Positions 21,142 through 30,129 of a stretch of 54,818 nucleotides of DNA are shown one piece after another (position 1 is the stretch's first letter; the number at the start of each line of letters is the position of its first letter). The notes beneath the pieces were generated by a model that worked only from the letters and a program-made list of their open reading frames with translations, was not told the origin of the DNA and made no database searches. The stretch comes from SAR116 cluster bacterium AG-426-B08. GTDB lineage: Bacteria > Pseudomonadota > Alphaproteobacteria > Puniceispirillales > Marisalimonadaceae. The stretch covers positions 1 to 54,818 of the forward strand of contig QCNN01000006.1 in assembly GCA_003213175.1 (NCBI GenBank). Reading direction: 5' to 3'. A program made the translations under genes and the position numbers.

Positions 21142-21282
21142 TCACTTCAAAACCTGACTGTTAACATCAATTTTTTTATTAACTACTTTTGTTGGCGCAG
21201 GGATATCCCAAGTGTAAATAAGTATAGTTAATACACCAATCAATGATACTAAGCTGAAAATTATATATTTAATCTTTTTCAT
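21142..21282 (-). CDS. Small membrane protein with WDIPAPT motif (46 aa)
   Basis: A 46-codon frame (ATG 21280-21282, TGA 21142-21144): a basic start MKKIKY, one hydrophobic segment IIFSLVSLIGVLTILIYT, then WDIPAPTKVVNKKID. The WDIPAP(T/S)xxVxK motif after a single membrane span is, from memory, shared by small proteins encoded just upstream of aroK in other alphaproteobacteria, so this is probably a real conserved gene and not a chance frame. Function is unknown. It sits 26 bases upstream of the secreted-protein gene and is divergent from aroK. Confidence 0.75.
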   Translation of the reverse strand: MKKIKYIIFSLVSLIGVLTILIYTWDIPAPTKVVNKKIDVNSQVLK

Positions 21283-21378
21283 AACAAAACATCATCTAAA
21301 TATATATAAATTATGGCGAGTTTTTGTCATATTACTAAAATTATAGAATATTTACTGTTTTTTAAATAAAATTTTATA

Positions 21379-21387
21379 TGATATAAT
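21379..21387 (+). promoter_or_regulatory. Candidate extended -10 promoter of aroK operon
   Basis: TGATATAAT is a perfect extended -10 element 18 bases before the aroK ATG. No good -35 box lies at the proper distance, as is usual for extended -10 promoters. The expected transcript start, near 21394, would leave a leader of about a dozen bases. Call is based on consensus match only. Confidence 0.5.
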
Positions 21388-21405
21388 CATTCTAGTTAAA
21401 AACTA

Positions 21406-21960
21406 ATGAACAACTCAAAGAAAAGTCAGATAAATTCTATTAAACCCACAATTATATCTTTTATAGGTATGATGGGATCTGGTAAAACAAAAATGGGGAA
21501 AAGTCTATCTAAATATATTAACTATAACTTTTACGATATTGATGAAATCATAGAACAAAAATTTAAGATGACTATTACAAAAATTTTTCAAAAATTTGGT
21601 GAAAAAGTTTTTAGAGAAAAAGAAAGAATTATTATCAAAAATAAAATTCAAAACATTGTTTTAAATGATGAGTGCGCTGTAGTAAGTCTTGGAGGTGGAG
21701 GTTTTGAACATTATGATACTAGAAAATTATTGTTAAAAAAAACATTTGTAATTTGGCTGGATTGTCCAATAGATATTTTATTAAATAGATTAGGTGATGC
21801 CAAAACTAGACCAATGTTACAAGGTAATATAACACACAATTTAAATGATCTTTTGAAGAAAAGAAAAAAAAACTATAATGAAGCACACATGAAGTTTGAT
21901 ACTTCAACAAATTCATCAAAACAAATAATTATGAAAATAAAAGAACACTTTAATGTCTAA
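21406..21960 (+). CDS. aroK: Shikimate kinase
   Basis: Phosphorylates shikimate at the 3-hydroxyl in the chorismate pathway. The 184-residue protein has Walker A GMMGSGKT (21-28), the shikimate-binding DIDEIIE (about 46-52), the GGGGF loop and the lid/adenine region with RTRP-like KTRPML. Length is normal. It overlaps aroB by 8 bases, the usual alphaproteobacterial aroK-aroB pair, and is the first gene of a four-gene overlapping run ending at 24906. Confidence 0.96.
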   Translation: MNNSKKSQINSIKPTIISFIGMMGSGKTKMGKSLSKYINYNFYDIDEIIEQKFKMTITKIFQKFGEKVFREKERIIIKNKIQNIVLNDECAVVSLGGGGFEHYDTRKLLLKKTFVIWLDCPIDILLNRLGDAKTRPMLQGNITHNLNDLLKKRKKNYNEAHMKFDTSTNSSKQIIMKIKEHFNV

Positions 21961-23077
21961 AACAATTTTTATTAGAGAAATTAATGGAAAGTTTGATTAT
22001 CCAATAGTAATTGGTGAAAAAATTATTTTACAGAAAATAAAATTCGTTGAGAAAGAGATAAAAAATAAAAAGGTCATTATTATTTATGATGATTATTTTA
22101 ATTTAAAAAAAAATAGTGTTTTGTATGATTTAAATCATTACATGTTGAAAATAGCGAATGACGTAAAACTAATTTCAATTAAAAGTAGAGATAAAAATAA
22201 AAACTTAAAAACTTTGCGTTTTTTAATAAATAAAATCCTAAAATTTAACATAGAGAGAAATTCAATTGTTATTACTTTCGGAGGCGGTGTAATAGGCGAT
22301 ATAGGTGGTTTCGTGTCCTCTATATTATTAAGAGGATTAAGTTATATTCAAATTCCTACAACTTTATTAGCACAAGTAGATAGTTCTGTTGGAGGCAAAA
22401 CTGGAATAAATACTTCACGTGGGAAAAACTTGGTGGGTACTTTCCATCAACCTAAATGTGTAATTATTGATACTAAAATTCTAAAAACACTCCCTAAACG
22501 TGAACTCTATGCTGGATTTGCTGAAGTAATTAAATATTCTTTAATCATGGATAAAAATTTTTATAATTATTTGAATATCAATTATGACAAAATTCTCAAT
22601 TTAAAAGAACCATACATAAAACATACTGTTTATAAATCATGTCAAATAAAATCTCAAATAGTTAGTAAAGATGAAAAAGAAAATGGAATTAGAGCTATAC
22701 TAAATTTAGGACATACTTTTGCTCATGCTTTTGAATCTGAATTAAGTTATAAATCTGATCTTATACATGGAGAAGCAGTTGCTATCGGTATTTGTATGGC
22801 ATTTAGACTTTCAAGTAAGTTAAATCTTTGTAAAAATTCTGAAGTTAAAAAAGTTGAAAATTTAATTTCAAAGTACAAGTTACCCACCACAATAAATGAA
22901 ATAAAAACAATTTCATTCAAAAGAAAAAGTGTTTTTAAAAAACTTTTCTCTGATAAAAAAGTAAAAGATGGGAAATTAACTTTTATTTTATGTCAAAGTA
23001 TTGGTAAGGCTATGATAAAAAATGATATTGATGAAAATACGATAATTAATTTTTTAAAAGAAGAAATAAATGAATGA
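21953..23077 (+). CDS. aroB: 3-dehydroquinate synthase
   Basis: AroB makes 3-dehydroquinate from DAHP, using NAD and a divalent metal. Diagnostic stretches in the 374-residue protein are TFGGGVIGDIGGFVSS, LRGLSYIQIPTTLLAQVDSS, VGGKTGIN and the metal-binding LNLGHTFAHAFE and LIHGEAVAIG. It overlaps aroK by 8 bases and the CNNM gene by 8 bases, so translational coupling is likely. Confidence 0.97.
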   Translation: MSKTIFIREINGKFDYPIVIGEKIILQKIKFVEKEIKNKKVIIIYDDYFNLKKNSVLYDLNHYMLKIANDVKLISIKSRDKNKNLKTLRFLINKILKFNIERNSIVITFGGGVIGDIGGFVSSILLRGLSYIQIPTTLLAQVDSSVGGKTGINTSRGKNLVGTFHQPKCVIIDTKILKTLPKRELYAGFAEVIKYSLIMDKNFYNYLNINYDKILNLKEPYIKHTVYKSCQIKSQIVSKDEKENGIRAILNLGHTFAHAFESELSYKSDLIHGEAVAIGICMAFRLSSKLNLCKNSEVKKVENLISKYKLPTTINEIKTISFKRKSVFKKLFSDKKVKDGKLTFILCQSIGKAMIKNDIDENTIINFLKEEINE

Positions 23078-24335
23078 AATATTAATTTTCCTTTCAATAA
23101 TTATCTTTTTGATAATTTGTTCAGGATTCTTTTCAAGCTCAGAAACCGCTCTAACCGCAGTTTCTGAAGCAAGAATAAACGAACTTGTTACTCAAGGAAG
23201 TAAAAGAGCTAAATTAATTGAAAGAATTTTAAAAAATAGAGAGAAAATGATTAGTACTATTTTAATAGGCAATAATTTAGTAAATGTTGTTGCATCCGTT
23301 TATGCTACTAGTTTCGCTATAATGTATTTTGATAATGCTAAATTGGCTTTGGTAACGTTAATCTTAACTGTAATCTTAGTTGTTTTCGCCGAAGTAATTC
23401 CCAAGACTTATGCATTAAAAAATGCAGACCAAATTGCATTATCGGTTGCACCTATTATAAATTTGTTAATGATGATTTTAACTCCAGCAACATTATTTAC
23501 TGAACAATTAGCAAGGATAGTTACTGGTCCAATTATAAATGATGAAGAGGCTAAAACTGAGGAACTTAAAGGAATGATCCGTCTTCACGCTGGTGAAAAA
23601 AGTAGAGCAATTGAAAGAGGTAAAATGATGTCAAGTATGTTAGACATGGAAGAAGTGTCTATCGAAGCAGTTATGACACATAGAGGTACAGTAACAATGA
23701 TTGATGAAAAATCTTCTGCTAATGAAATACTCAAAGTAGCTGGTGACAGCCCGTTTACAAGAATACCTGTTTACTCTGGTACAAAAGATAATATCATTGG
23801 TATTTTGCATGCAAAAGAACTTTTCAGACATCTTCAAAGAAGCAGATTTGAAAATATTAATAAAATTAATTTAAGTGAAATTATGATTGAGCCGTATTTT
23901 GCCCCAGAAACAACATTAATCTTGGACCAATTAGAAGTTTTTAGAGGAAGAAAAGAGCATTTTGCAATTGTGGTAAATGAATATGGAGATTTTAGAGGCA
24001 TTGTTACTTTAGAAGATATTCTTGAAGAAATTGTAGGTGATATTGATGATGAAACTGATATTGATGTAGAAGGTGTAAAGTCTCAACCAGATGGTTCTTT
24101 GATAGTAGAAGGTTCAGTAACTATAAGAGACTTGAACAGATCTCTTGGTTGGAATTTACCAGATGAAAAATATAATACAATAGCAGGTCTAGTTCTATTT
24201 GAGTCTAAGACCATACCTGATCCAGGACAAGAGTTTAGATTTTTTAATTTTAAATTTAGGATTTTGCAAAAAAAATCAAACTTTATTTCAAAACTTAGAA
24301 TTTGGAATGAAACAGGAAGTATAAATGAAAAATAA
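23070..24335 (+). CDS. CNNM/CorC-family CBS-domain membrane transporter
   Basis: A 421-residue protein with an N-terminal DUF21 (CNNM) transmembrane domain (about 1-170; GFFSSSETALTAVSEARINE, IGNNLVNVVASVYATS), a CBS-domain pair (about 195-320; MTHRGTVTMIDE, FAIVVNEYGDFRGIVTLEDI) and a C-terminal CorC_HlyC domain. Members of this family act in Mg2+ or Co2+ export; older annotation as hemolysin is misleading. Intact, and in the usual location after aroB. Overlaps aroB by 8 bases and the DUF2889 gene by 11. Confidence 0.93.
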   Translation: MNEILIFLSIIIFLIICSGFFSSSETALTAVSEARINELVTQGSKRAKLIERILKNREKMISTILIGNNLVNVVASVYATSFAIMYFDNAKLALVTLILTVILVVFAEVIPKTYALKNADQIALSVAPIINLLMMILTPATLFTEQLARIVTGPIINDEEAKTEELKGMIRLHAGEKSRAIERGKMMSSMLDMEEVSIEAVMTHRGTVTMIDEKSSANEILKVAGDSPFTRIPVYSGTKDNIIGILHAKELFRHLQRSRFENINKINLSEIMIEPYFAPETTLILDQLEVFRGRKEHFAIVVNEYGDFRGIVTLEDILEEIVGDIDDETDIDVEGVKSQPDGSLIVEGSVTIRDLNRSLGWNLPDEKYNTIAGLVLFESKTIPDPGQEFRFFNFKFRILQKKSNFISKLRIWNETGSINEK

Positions 24336-24906
24336 TAAACCATCTTTACTTCATCAAAGAACAATCAATCTTAATGGATTTTTGATTGATGACGATTTAT
24401 ATCAATTAGAAGCAGAATTATTGGATACAAAAAACTATGATGTACCTAATTATGATAGAGGTAATATAAATGCTGGAGATCCTATTCATAAAATGAAAAT
24501 AGTCTTAACTGTTGACAAACAATTCTACATAAAAAAGGCTAAAGCTACTACTTTTTTTAGTCCATTTAAGGCCTGTAATAGTGCAAATAATAATTTTAAA
24601 ATGCTAGAAGGTATTCAAATTAAACATGGATGGAGAAAAAATGTAAACGAGATTATAGGTAATGTTAATGGATGCACTCATATAAGAGAACTATTAAATT
24701 CTTTAGCCACTGTAGCCTTTCAAACCATTCATGGTCATAATTCAAAAAAAGATCGGGATGATAAGAAAGAAAATAAATCTAGAAAATATCAAAAAAATAA
24801 TAAAGAACAAAATTCAAAAAAACCAAGTTTACTGTCTAGTTGCTTTGCCTTTAGACCAAATAGTGAAGTTGTCAAAAGATTATGGCCAGAATGGTATAAA
24901 GAATAA
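24325..24906 (+). CDS. DUF2889 family protein
   Basis: A 193-residue protein with the DUF2889 pattern: DDDLYQLEAELLDTKNYDVP, RGNINAGDPIHKMKIVLTVD, NGCTHIRELLNSLATVAFQT, and the C-terminal LWPEWY. A Lys/Asn-rich insert (about 140-165) separates the domain from its C-terminal SSCFAFRPNSEVVKRLWPEW. Function is unknown; the conserved Cys/His in GCTH and SCFA might bind metal, which is conjecture. It begins inside the CNNM gene (11-base overlap) and ends directly next to bolA on the other strand with no gap. Confidence 0.82.
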   Translation: MKNNKPSLLHQRTINLNGFLIDDDLYQLEAELLDTKNYDVPNYDRGNINAGDPIHKMKIVLTVDKQFYIKKAKATTFFSPFKACNSANNNFKMLEGIQIKHGWRKNVNEIIGNVNGCTHIRELLNSLATVAFQTIHGHNSKKDRDDKKENKSRKYQKNNKEQNSKKPSLLSSCFAFRPNSEVVKRLWPEWYKE

Positions 24907-25179
24907 CTATTTTTGCTCTTTGGTGGTTAATAATTGGTAAGTAACTGAGTGCAAGTCAACTTTAAATTCTTTTGCAAGTAGATTGTTTAAATGTTTTTGT
25001 CTTCCTAATCTAGAAACATCTTCAAAATCATCTGAAACGATCAAAATTTTAAAATGTGTTTCAACTCCCTCCTTAAATCCTTGATGTCCTCTGTGACTTT
25101 CAGATACGTCTAAAACTTCCAAAAGTTTACAATTGATATTTTCGTTAATTATTTTTTCAATTTTTAATTTTCTTTTCAT
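24907..25179 (-). CDS. bolA: BolA family protein
   Basis: A 90-residue BolA-fold protein with the signature SESHRGHQGFKEGVETHFKI followed by RLGRQKHLNNLL and LHSV. BolA proteins pair with monothiol glutaredoxins through an Fe-S cluster whose ligands include the invariant C-terminal histidine, here H84 in LHSVTYQL. Beside a J-domain gene and cobS/cobT as in many alphaproteobacteria. It is divergent from the J-domain gene over 70 bases and abuts the DUF2889 stop. Confidence 0.92.
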   Translation of the reverse strand: MKRKLKIEKIINENINCKLLEVLDVSESHRGHQGFKEGVETHFKILIVSDDFEDVSRLGRQKHLNNLLAKEFKVDLHSVTYQLLTTKEQK

Positions 25180-25249
25180 TTAAAATTCTTATAGTTTTAA
25201 AGATTATATCTAACTGAATTAAAAATGTTAACCTTAAATTATAGTTTTC

Positions 25250-25780
25250 ATGTCAAAAAAAAATAATAAATTATATAGAATATGTGATGCATTGGGTTGT
25301 GAATTAGAGGGCATATACCCCGCCCCTAAATCACGTGAAAAACTAAATGAGTATTGTTTTTTCTGTTTGGAACATATAAGAGAATATAATAAGTCTTGGA
25401 ATTATTTTGAAGGATTAAATGAAGTTCAATTTGAACGTGAAATAAGAAAAGCTACTACTTGGGACAGACCATCATGGAAATTTGGTACAAAAAGAATTAA
25501 TGATGACTATAAATTTATATTTGATATGTTTCAAAAAGATAGACAAGAGAAAAAAAAACCAATTGACAAAGAATTATTGGATTCATGGAAAATATTAGAC
25601 TTGAAACCCGAAAGTACTATTAAAGATGTCAAAAAAAAATATAAAACTCTAGCAAAAAAATGGCATCCTGATACAACTTTGAATTTGAATAAGGACAACA
25701 AAAAAAATAATGAGACCTTTGTTCTTATTACAAAAGCATATGAAAAAATTATTAAATCATTAACAGAAAAAACAATTTAA
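25250..25780 (+). CDS. J-domain protein (DnaJ-like)
   Basis: A 176-residue protein whose C-terminus is a J domain (about 118-172) with intact HPD in KKWHPDTT, so it can stimulate a DnaK-type chaperone. The N-terminal part holds CDALGCELEGIYPAPKSREK and YCFFCLEHIREYNKSW: C-x4-C and C-x2-C/H groups that may form a small zinc site, a layout typical of the alphaproteobacterial J protein found between bolA and cobS. It is not full DnaJ. Eighteen bases separate it from the first possible cobS codon, suggesting a shared transcript. Confidence 0.88.
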   Translation: MSKKNNKLYRICDALGCELEGIYPAPKSREKLNEYCFFCLEHIREYNKSWNYFEGLNEVQFEREIRKATTWDRPSWKFGTKRINDDYKFIFDMFQKDRQEKKKPIDKELLDSWKILDLKPESTIKDVKKKYKTLAKKWHPDTTLNLNKDNKKNNETFVLITKAYEKIIKSLTEKTI

Positions 25781-25810
25781 CTTAATAAAAAGATCTAATT
25801 GGAGATAATT

Positions 25811-26821
25811 ATGAACAAAATGGAACTTTCAAAAGATTTAGATAATCAGGAGAATAACTTTCCCAAAACTCCTGACAAAAAATTAGATACAAAAAAACTA
25901 TTTGGATTTTCAACACAAATGGAAATTTTTGGATTTAACGAAAATACTAAATTTGTTCCTGAAATTGACGATTCTTATGTCTTTGATGAAACTACTACAA
26001 AAGCTATACTGGCTGGTTTTTGCTATAATAGAAGGGTAATGATACAGGGTTATCATGGAACAGGGAAATCTACTCATATTGAACAAGTTGCTGCAAGACT
26101 TAATTGGCCATGTATAAGAATTAATTTAGATAGTCATATTAGTAGATTAGATTTAGTTGGTAAAGATGCAATAGTACTAAAAGATGGAAAACAGATAACT
26201 GTTTTTAAGGAAGGAATCTTGCCTTGGGCACTACAAAATCCAGTCGCTTTAGTTTTTGACGAGTATGACGCTGGTAGAGCTGATGTTATGTTTGTTATAC
26301 AAAGAGTTTTAGAAGTAAGTGGAAAATTAACTCTACTAGATAATAATAAAGTTATAAATCCACATCCTAATTTTAGATTGTTTGCGACAGCAAATACAGT
26401 TGGACTAGGTGATACAAGTGGACTTTATCATGGTACACAACAAATAAATCAAGGGCAGATGGATAGGTGGTCTATTGTATCAGCATTAAATTATTTACCT
26501 AACGAAGTAGAGGTTAACATTGTACTTTCAAAAGTTCCCAATTTTAAACATCCCAGTAAAAAAGAAACTATTGAGAAAATGGTATCGCTTGCAGAGTTAA
26601 CAAGAAATGGTTTTATTTCTGGTGATTTGTCAACTGTAATGTCACCTAGGACTGTTATCACTTGGGCAGAAAATACTAATATTGTTGAAGATTTAGATTT
26701 AGCATTCAAACTAACATTTTTTAATAAATGTGATGAAATGGAAAGACCAATTGTATCTGAATATTATCAAAGATGCTTTGGACGGGAATTAATTAAAAAC
26801 GTAATTATTTCGAATGATTAA
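25811..26821 (+). CDS. cobS: Cobaltochelatase AAA+ subunit CobS
   Basis: CobS is the AAA+ ATPase subunit of the aerobic CobNST cobaltochelatase, which inserts cobalt into hydrogenobyrinic acid diamide. ATG at 25811 (336 residues) is chosen because GGAG lies six bases ahead; a TTG at 25799 is also in frame but spans that site. Walker [10 protein letters not shown] (about residue 80) and Walker [12 protein letters not shown] are intact, with sensor region [11 protein letters not shown]. Followed by cobT after 6 bases. cobN is not in the window, so whether the cell makes cobalamin cannot be judged here. Confidence 0.95.
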   Translation: MNKMELSKDLDNQENNFPKTPDKKLDTKKLFGFSTQMEIFGFNENTKFVPEIDDSYVFDETTTKAILAGFCYNRRVMIQGYHGTGKSTHIEQVAARLNWPCIRINLDSHISRLDLVGKDAIVLKDGKQITVFKEGILPWALQNPVALVFDEYDAGRADVMFVIQRVLEVSGKLTLLDNNKVINPHPNFRLFATANTVGLGDTSGLYHGTQQINQGQMDRWSIVSALNYLPNEVEVNIVLSKVPNFKHPSKKETIEKMVSLAELTRNGFISGDLSTVMSPRTVITWAENTNIVEDLDLAFKLTFFNKCDEMERPIVSEYYQRCFGRELIKNVIISND

Positions 26822-26827
26822 TTATAA

Positions 26828-28657
26828 ATGAAAAAAGAAAGTAAAATATCAGAATTTCAAAATGCTACAGCATCTACACTTAAGGCTATTGCTTTTAACA
26901 ATATCAATGAAAGAGAAATAAGTTTTTTAGGTGAGAACAACACATTTAATTCAAATGAAATAAAATTAAAAAAAATATCAGATAATTTAGATAAAGATAC
27001 AATTGCCAAAACCAGAGGAGAATCTGATAAAATTGCCATTAAACTCAAGTACCATGATATTCAACTACATTCTAGGTTAAAACCAACTTCTGATTTAGCA
27101 TCAGAAATTTTTAATTTTGCGGAAGAAACAAGAATAGAAACTCTCGGAGTTAATAAATATTCTGGAATTAAAAAAAACTTAAACGATTTAATCGAGGATA
27201 AATTTAAAACTAATTTAATAACTCCTCCAGGAGGAGATGATAAAACTTCATTTTTGAACGCTTTGCATTTATATTTAAGAGAACAACTTTCAGGATCCAA
27301 ACCCCCTTCTAATTCTTCAAAGGTTATGAGACTTTGGAACACTTGGTTAGAAAAAAGAATTGGTAAAATCATCCCAGAATTAAAGCAAACTTATCAAGAT
27401 CAAGAAAATTTTGCAAAAAAAACTCAAGATTTACTTCATGCTCTTAGGTCAGAAATTGGGGATATTGAGAATAATGAAGGTAATCAAGATAGCGAAAATT
27501 CAGAAAATTCTGAAGATAATTCTGAATCCGAGGAGCAAGATAATTCATCTCAAAGTGATGCTGAAGAGGATGAGGGAGATAGTACAGAAACTGGTATGGA
27601 AGAAAGCGCAGATAGTAGTGAAGTTGATAGTGATGTGATAGATGCAGACAGTGACACTGATATGGGGGATGGTGATGATGAAATTGAATCAAGTCCTTTT
27701 ACAGGCAAAAACTTTTTTGAAAAAAATTTAAATAAATACAAAGTTTATACAAATTTATATGATGAGATTATAAATGCTACAGATTTATGTGATAGTGATG
27801 AGCTGTTTCGATTAAGAAAATCTCTAGATAAACAACTGGAAACTCTTCAAGGTGCTGTGTCAAGACTTGCTAACAAACTTCAGCGGAAACTTCAAGCTAG
27901 ACAAAATAGAACATGGGAATTTGATCTTGAAGAAGGAATGCTAGATGCAGCTAAATTAGCCAGAGTTGTTACACAACCTTTATCTCCCTTATCTTATAAA
28001 ATTGAAAAAGAGATGAATTTTAGAGATACAATTGTAACCTTATTAATTGATAACTCAGGTTCTATGCGTGGAAGACCAATTACTATAGCCGCTATTACTG
28101 CTGATATTTTAGCGAGAACTCTAGAAAGGTGTGGTGTAAAGGTTGAAATTTTAGGTTTTACAACAAAGGCTTGGAAAGGTGGACAATCCAGAGAAAAATG
28201 GATTGAAGAGGGTAAGCAAACAAATCCCGGACGCCTAAATGACCTAAGACATATTATATATAAGTCAGCTGATGCACCTTGGAGAAGATCAAAGAATTCT
28301 CTTGGATTAATGTTAAGAGAAGGAATATTAAAAGAAAATATTGATGGTGAGTCTTTAATCTGGGCTCATGAAAGATTACTTAATAGGTTTGAAGAAAGAA
28401 AAATTTTGATGGTGATAAGTGATGGAGCACCTGTTGATGACACAACTTTGTCTGCCAACAGTGGAAACTATTTAGAGCAACATTTAAAAAGTGTAATATC
28501 ATATATAGAAAATAAATCTAATATTGAGCTTATAGCAATAGGCATCGGACATGATGTGACAAGATATTATAAAAAAGCTGTTACTCTGACAGACGCTGAA
28601 CATTTAGCAGGAGCTGTAACTGAACAACTAGCAGATTTATTTGATGAAAATCTATGA
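26828..28657 (+). CDS. cobT: Cobaltochelatase subunit CobT
   Basis: CobT partners CobS in the cobaltochelatase. The 609-residue protein has an N-terminal helical domain, a strongly acidic Asp/Glu/Ser-rich middle (about 215-290), and a C-terminal von Willebrand A domain with MIDAS motif DNSGSM (408-413, [13 protein letters not shown]) and later [10 protein letters not shown]. This is the expected CobT architecture, parallel to BchD of magnesium chelatase. Its stop lies one base from the rpmB stop on the opposite strand, so there is no room for a terminator between them. Confidence 0.95.
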   Translation: MKKESKISEFQNATASTLKAIAFNNINEREISFLGENNTFNSNEIKLKKISDNLDKDTIAKTRGESDKIAIKLKYHDIQLHSRLKPTSDLASEIFNFAEETRIETLGVNKYSGIKKNLNDLIEDKFKTNLITPPGGDDKTSFLNALHLYLREQLSGSKPPSNSSKVMRLWNTWLEKRIGKIIPELKQTYQDQENFAKKTQDLLHALRSEIGDIENNEGNQDSENSENSEDNSESEEQDNSSQSDAEEDEGDSTETGMEESADSSEVDSDVIDADSDTDMGDGDDEIESSPFTGKNFFEKNLNKYKVYTNLYDEIINATDLCDSDELFRLRKSLDKQLETLQGAVSRLANKLQRKLQARQNRTWEFDLEEGMLDAAKLARVVTQPLSPLSYKIEKEMNFRDTIVTLLIDNSGSMRGRPITIAAITADILARTLERCGVKVEILGFTTKAWKGGQSREKWIEEGKQTNPGRLNDLRHIIYKSADAPWRRSKNSLGLMLREGILKENIDGESLIWAHERLLNRFEERKILMVISDGAPVDDTTLSANSGNYLEQHLKSVISYIENKSNIELIAIGIGHDVTRYYKKAVTLTDAEHLAGAVTEQLADLFDENL

Positions 28658-28658
28658 T

Positions 28659-28943
28659 TTACTTATTTTGAGTTTTGACAATTGAGCGCTTTATTTTTAG
28701 AGCTTCAGGTGCCAAATTTCTATTACTGGTATTAAGCAAATAACTATCTATACCGCCGTTTTTTTCAACTGATTTCATTGTTCTAACAGATATTTTTAAA
28801 TTAAAAAACTTATCTAAGTTTTTACTATATAACTTAACATTTTGAAGATTAGGTAAAAATTTTCTCTTAGTTCTATTATTAGCATGACTAACATTATTTC
28901 CAGTCATAGCTTTTTTACCACTTATTTGGCACATTTTTGACAT
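28659..28943 (-). CDS. rpmB: 50S ribosomal protein L28
   Basis: A 94-residue L28 with the typical start MCQISGKKAMTGNNVSHANN and the basic NRTKRKFLPNLQ. MRTMK-like VRTMKSVEKNGGIDSYLL is also characteristic. MSKMCQ gives two methionines; the first is kept, four codons ahead of the conserved Cys. A consensus sigma-70 promoter lies upstream (28963-28991). rpmB beside cobT is a common alphaproteobacterial arrangement. L33, which is sometimes paired with L28, is not present. Confidence 0.96.
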   Translation of the reverse strand: MSKMCQISGKKAMTGNNVSHANNRTKRKFLPNLQNVKLYSKNLDKFFNLKISVRTMKSVEKNGGIDSYLLNTSNRNLAPEALKIKRSIVKTQNK

Positions 28944-28962
28944 ATTAAAATTCCTTTACGAT

Positions 28963-28991
28963 TTTATAATTCAACCTCAATGATAGGTCAA
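28963..28991 (-). promoter_or_regulatory. Sigma-70 promoter of rpmB
   Basis: On the minus strand TTGACC (28986-28991) and TATAAA (28963-28968) are separated by exactly 17 bases. This is the best -35/-10 pair I found in the window and sits 20 bases before the rpmB start codon, giving a very short leader. The call rests on consensus match and position. Confidence 0.6.
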
Positions 28992-29019
28992 GAAAAACTA
29001 AAGTCTTAAATAATTTTCA

Positions 29020-30129
29020 TTAAAATCCTTTTTTTGCAATTAATATTGCTTCCTCAAAAGAGTTGGCAATACCTCTAATTTTATCTAAATTTTTTATATT
29101 ATCTCTGACTAAATACGTTTTAAGTTCATTTAATATACTTTTTGATATTATTGGACCTTTATAAGCAAGGGATGTATACAATTGGATTAAGTGGGCACCC
29201 GATAATATCTTTACATACGCTGAGAAACCGTCAAGAACACCTCCAGTTGCAATAAGAAATATATTTGCTTTAAATTTTTTCTTCATTCTATTAGCTTCTA
29301 TTAGCAATTCTGTAGATTTGCTAAATAAAGGAGACCCTGATAAACCTCCTATTTCTTTTTTTTTATCAGACTTAAGAGTTCTTGGCCTATTAATTGTTGT
29401 ATTTGAAATAATTAGGCCTGAGATATTTTCATTTATGCATAGTTTGATAATATTACTCATAAGATTAGTTTCAATATCAGGAGAAATTTTTATAAAAACT
29501 GGTTTTTTTAAAAGATTACAATTATTTTGCAATAGACCGTCATTTACAGAATTAATTACATGTTTCAGAAATTTAATTGACTGTAATCTTCTGAGACCAA
29601 CTGTGTTAGGAGATGAAACATTTATAGTAATATAATCAGCATAAGATCCTAACTCGTAAGCAAGCAATTTATAGTCTTCAATCCTATCTAAGGAATTTTT
29701 ATTTGGACCAATATTTATGCCTATTAAAAATGATTTATTTCTCGTGACATTATTTTTATATTTCTTCAATCTTTCTTTTATTTTTATCATTCCTTCGTTA
29801 TTGAAACCATTCCTATTAATTATAGCTTTATCTTCTTTTAAACGAAAAATTCTTGGTTTTCTATTGCCGTATTGTGGCAATGGTGTAACAGTTCCAATCT
29901 CTGAAAATCCAAAACCTAAATCTGATATTTCTTTTATAATCAATGCATTTTTATCAAATCCAGCTGCTAAACCAATTGGGTTATTGAAAAGTAAATTTTT
30001 CACTTTTACAGGTAAATTTTCATTCTTTATTTTAGGATAGACACCTAGTTTTAGAAAAAGAATTGCCAGATTATGAGCAAATTCTGGGTCAACAAAATTA
30101 GACAATTTAGGTATATTTTTCCAAATCAT
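29020..30129 (-). CDS. pyrD: Dihydroorotate dehydrogenase (class 2)
   Basis: Oxidises dihydroorotate to orotate in pyrimidine synthesis, passing electrons to the quinone pool. The 369-residue protein matches class 2 (membrane-associated) enzymes: an N-terminal helical extension before the barrel, GLAAGFDKNA, GFSEIGTVTPLPQYGN, the INVSSPNTVGLRRLQ block with the catalytic Ser, and IATGGVLDG for FMN phosphate. Its ATG overlaps the TGA of lysS (ATGA), indicating translational coupling. Confidence 0.96.
   Translation of the reverse strand: MIWKNIPKLSNFVDPEFAHNLAILFLKLGVYPKIKNENLPVKVKNLLFNNPIGLAAGFDKNALIIKEISDLGFGFSEIGTVTPLPQYGNRKPRIFRLKEDKAIINRNGFNNEGMIKIKERLKKYKNNVTRNKSFLIGINIGPNKNSLDRIEDYKLLAYELGSYADYITINVSSPNTVGLRRLQSIKFLKHVINSVNDGLLQNNCNLLKKPVFIKISPDIETNLMSNIIKLCINENISGLIISNTTINRPRTLKSDKKKEIGGLSGSPLFSKSTELLIEANRMKKKFKANIFLIATGGVLDGFSAYVKILSGAHLIQLYTSLAYKGPIISKSILNELKTYLVRDNIKNLDKIRGIANSFEEAILIAKKGF

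Noticed and set aside
27470-27690. Low-complexity repeat in cobT
   Set aside because: The Asp/Glu/Ser-rich segment is a usual part of CobT, in frame and of normal length.
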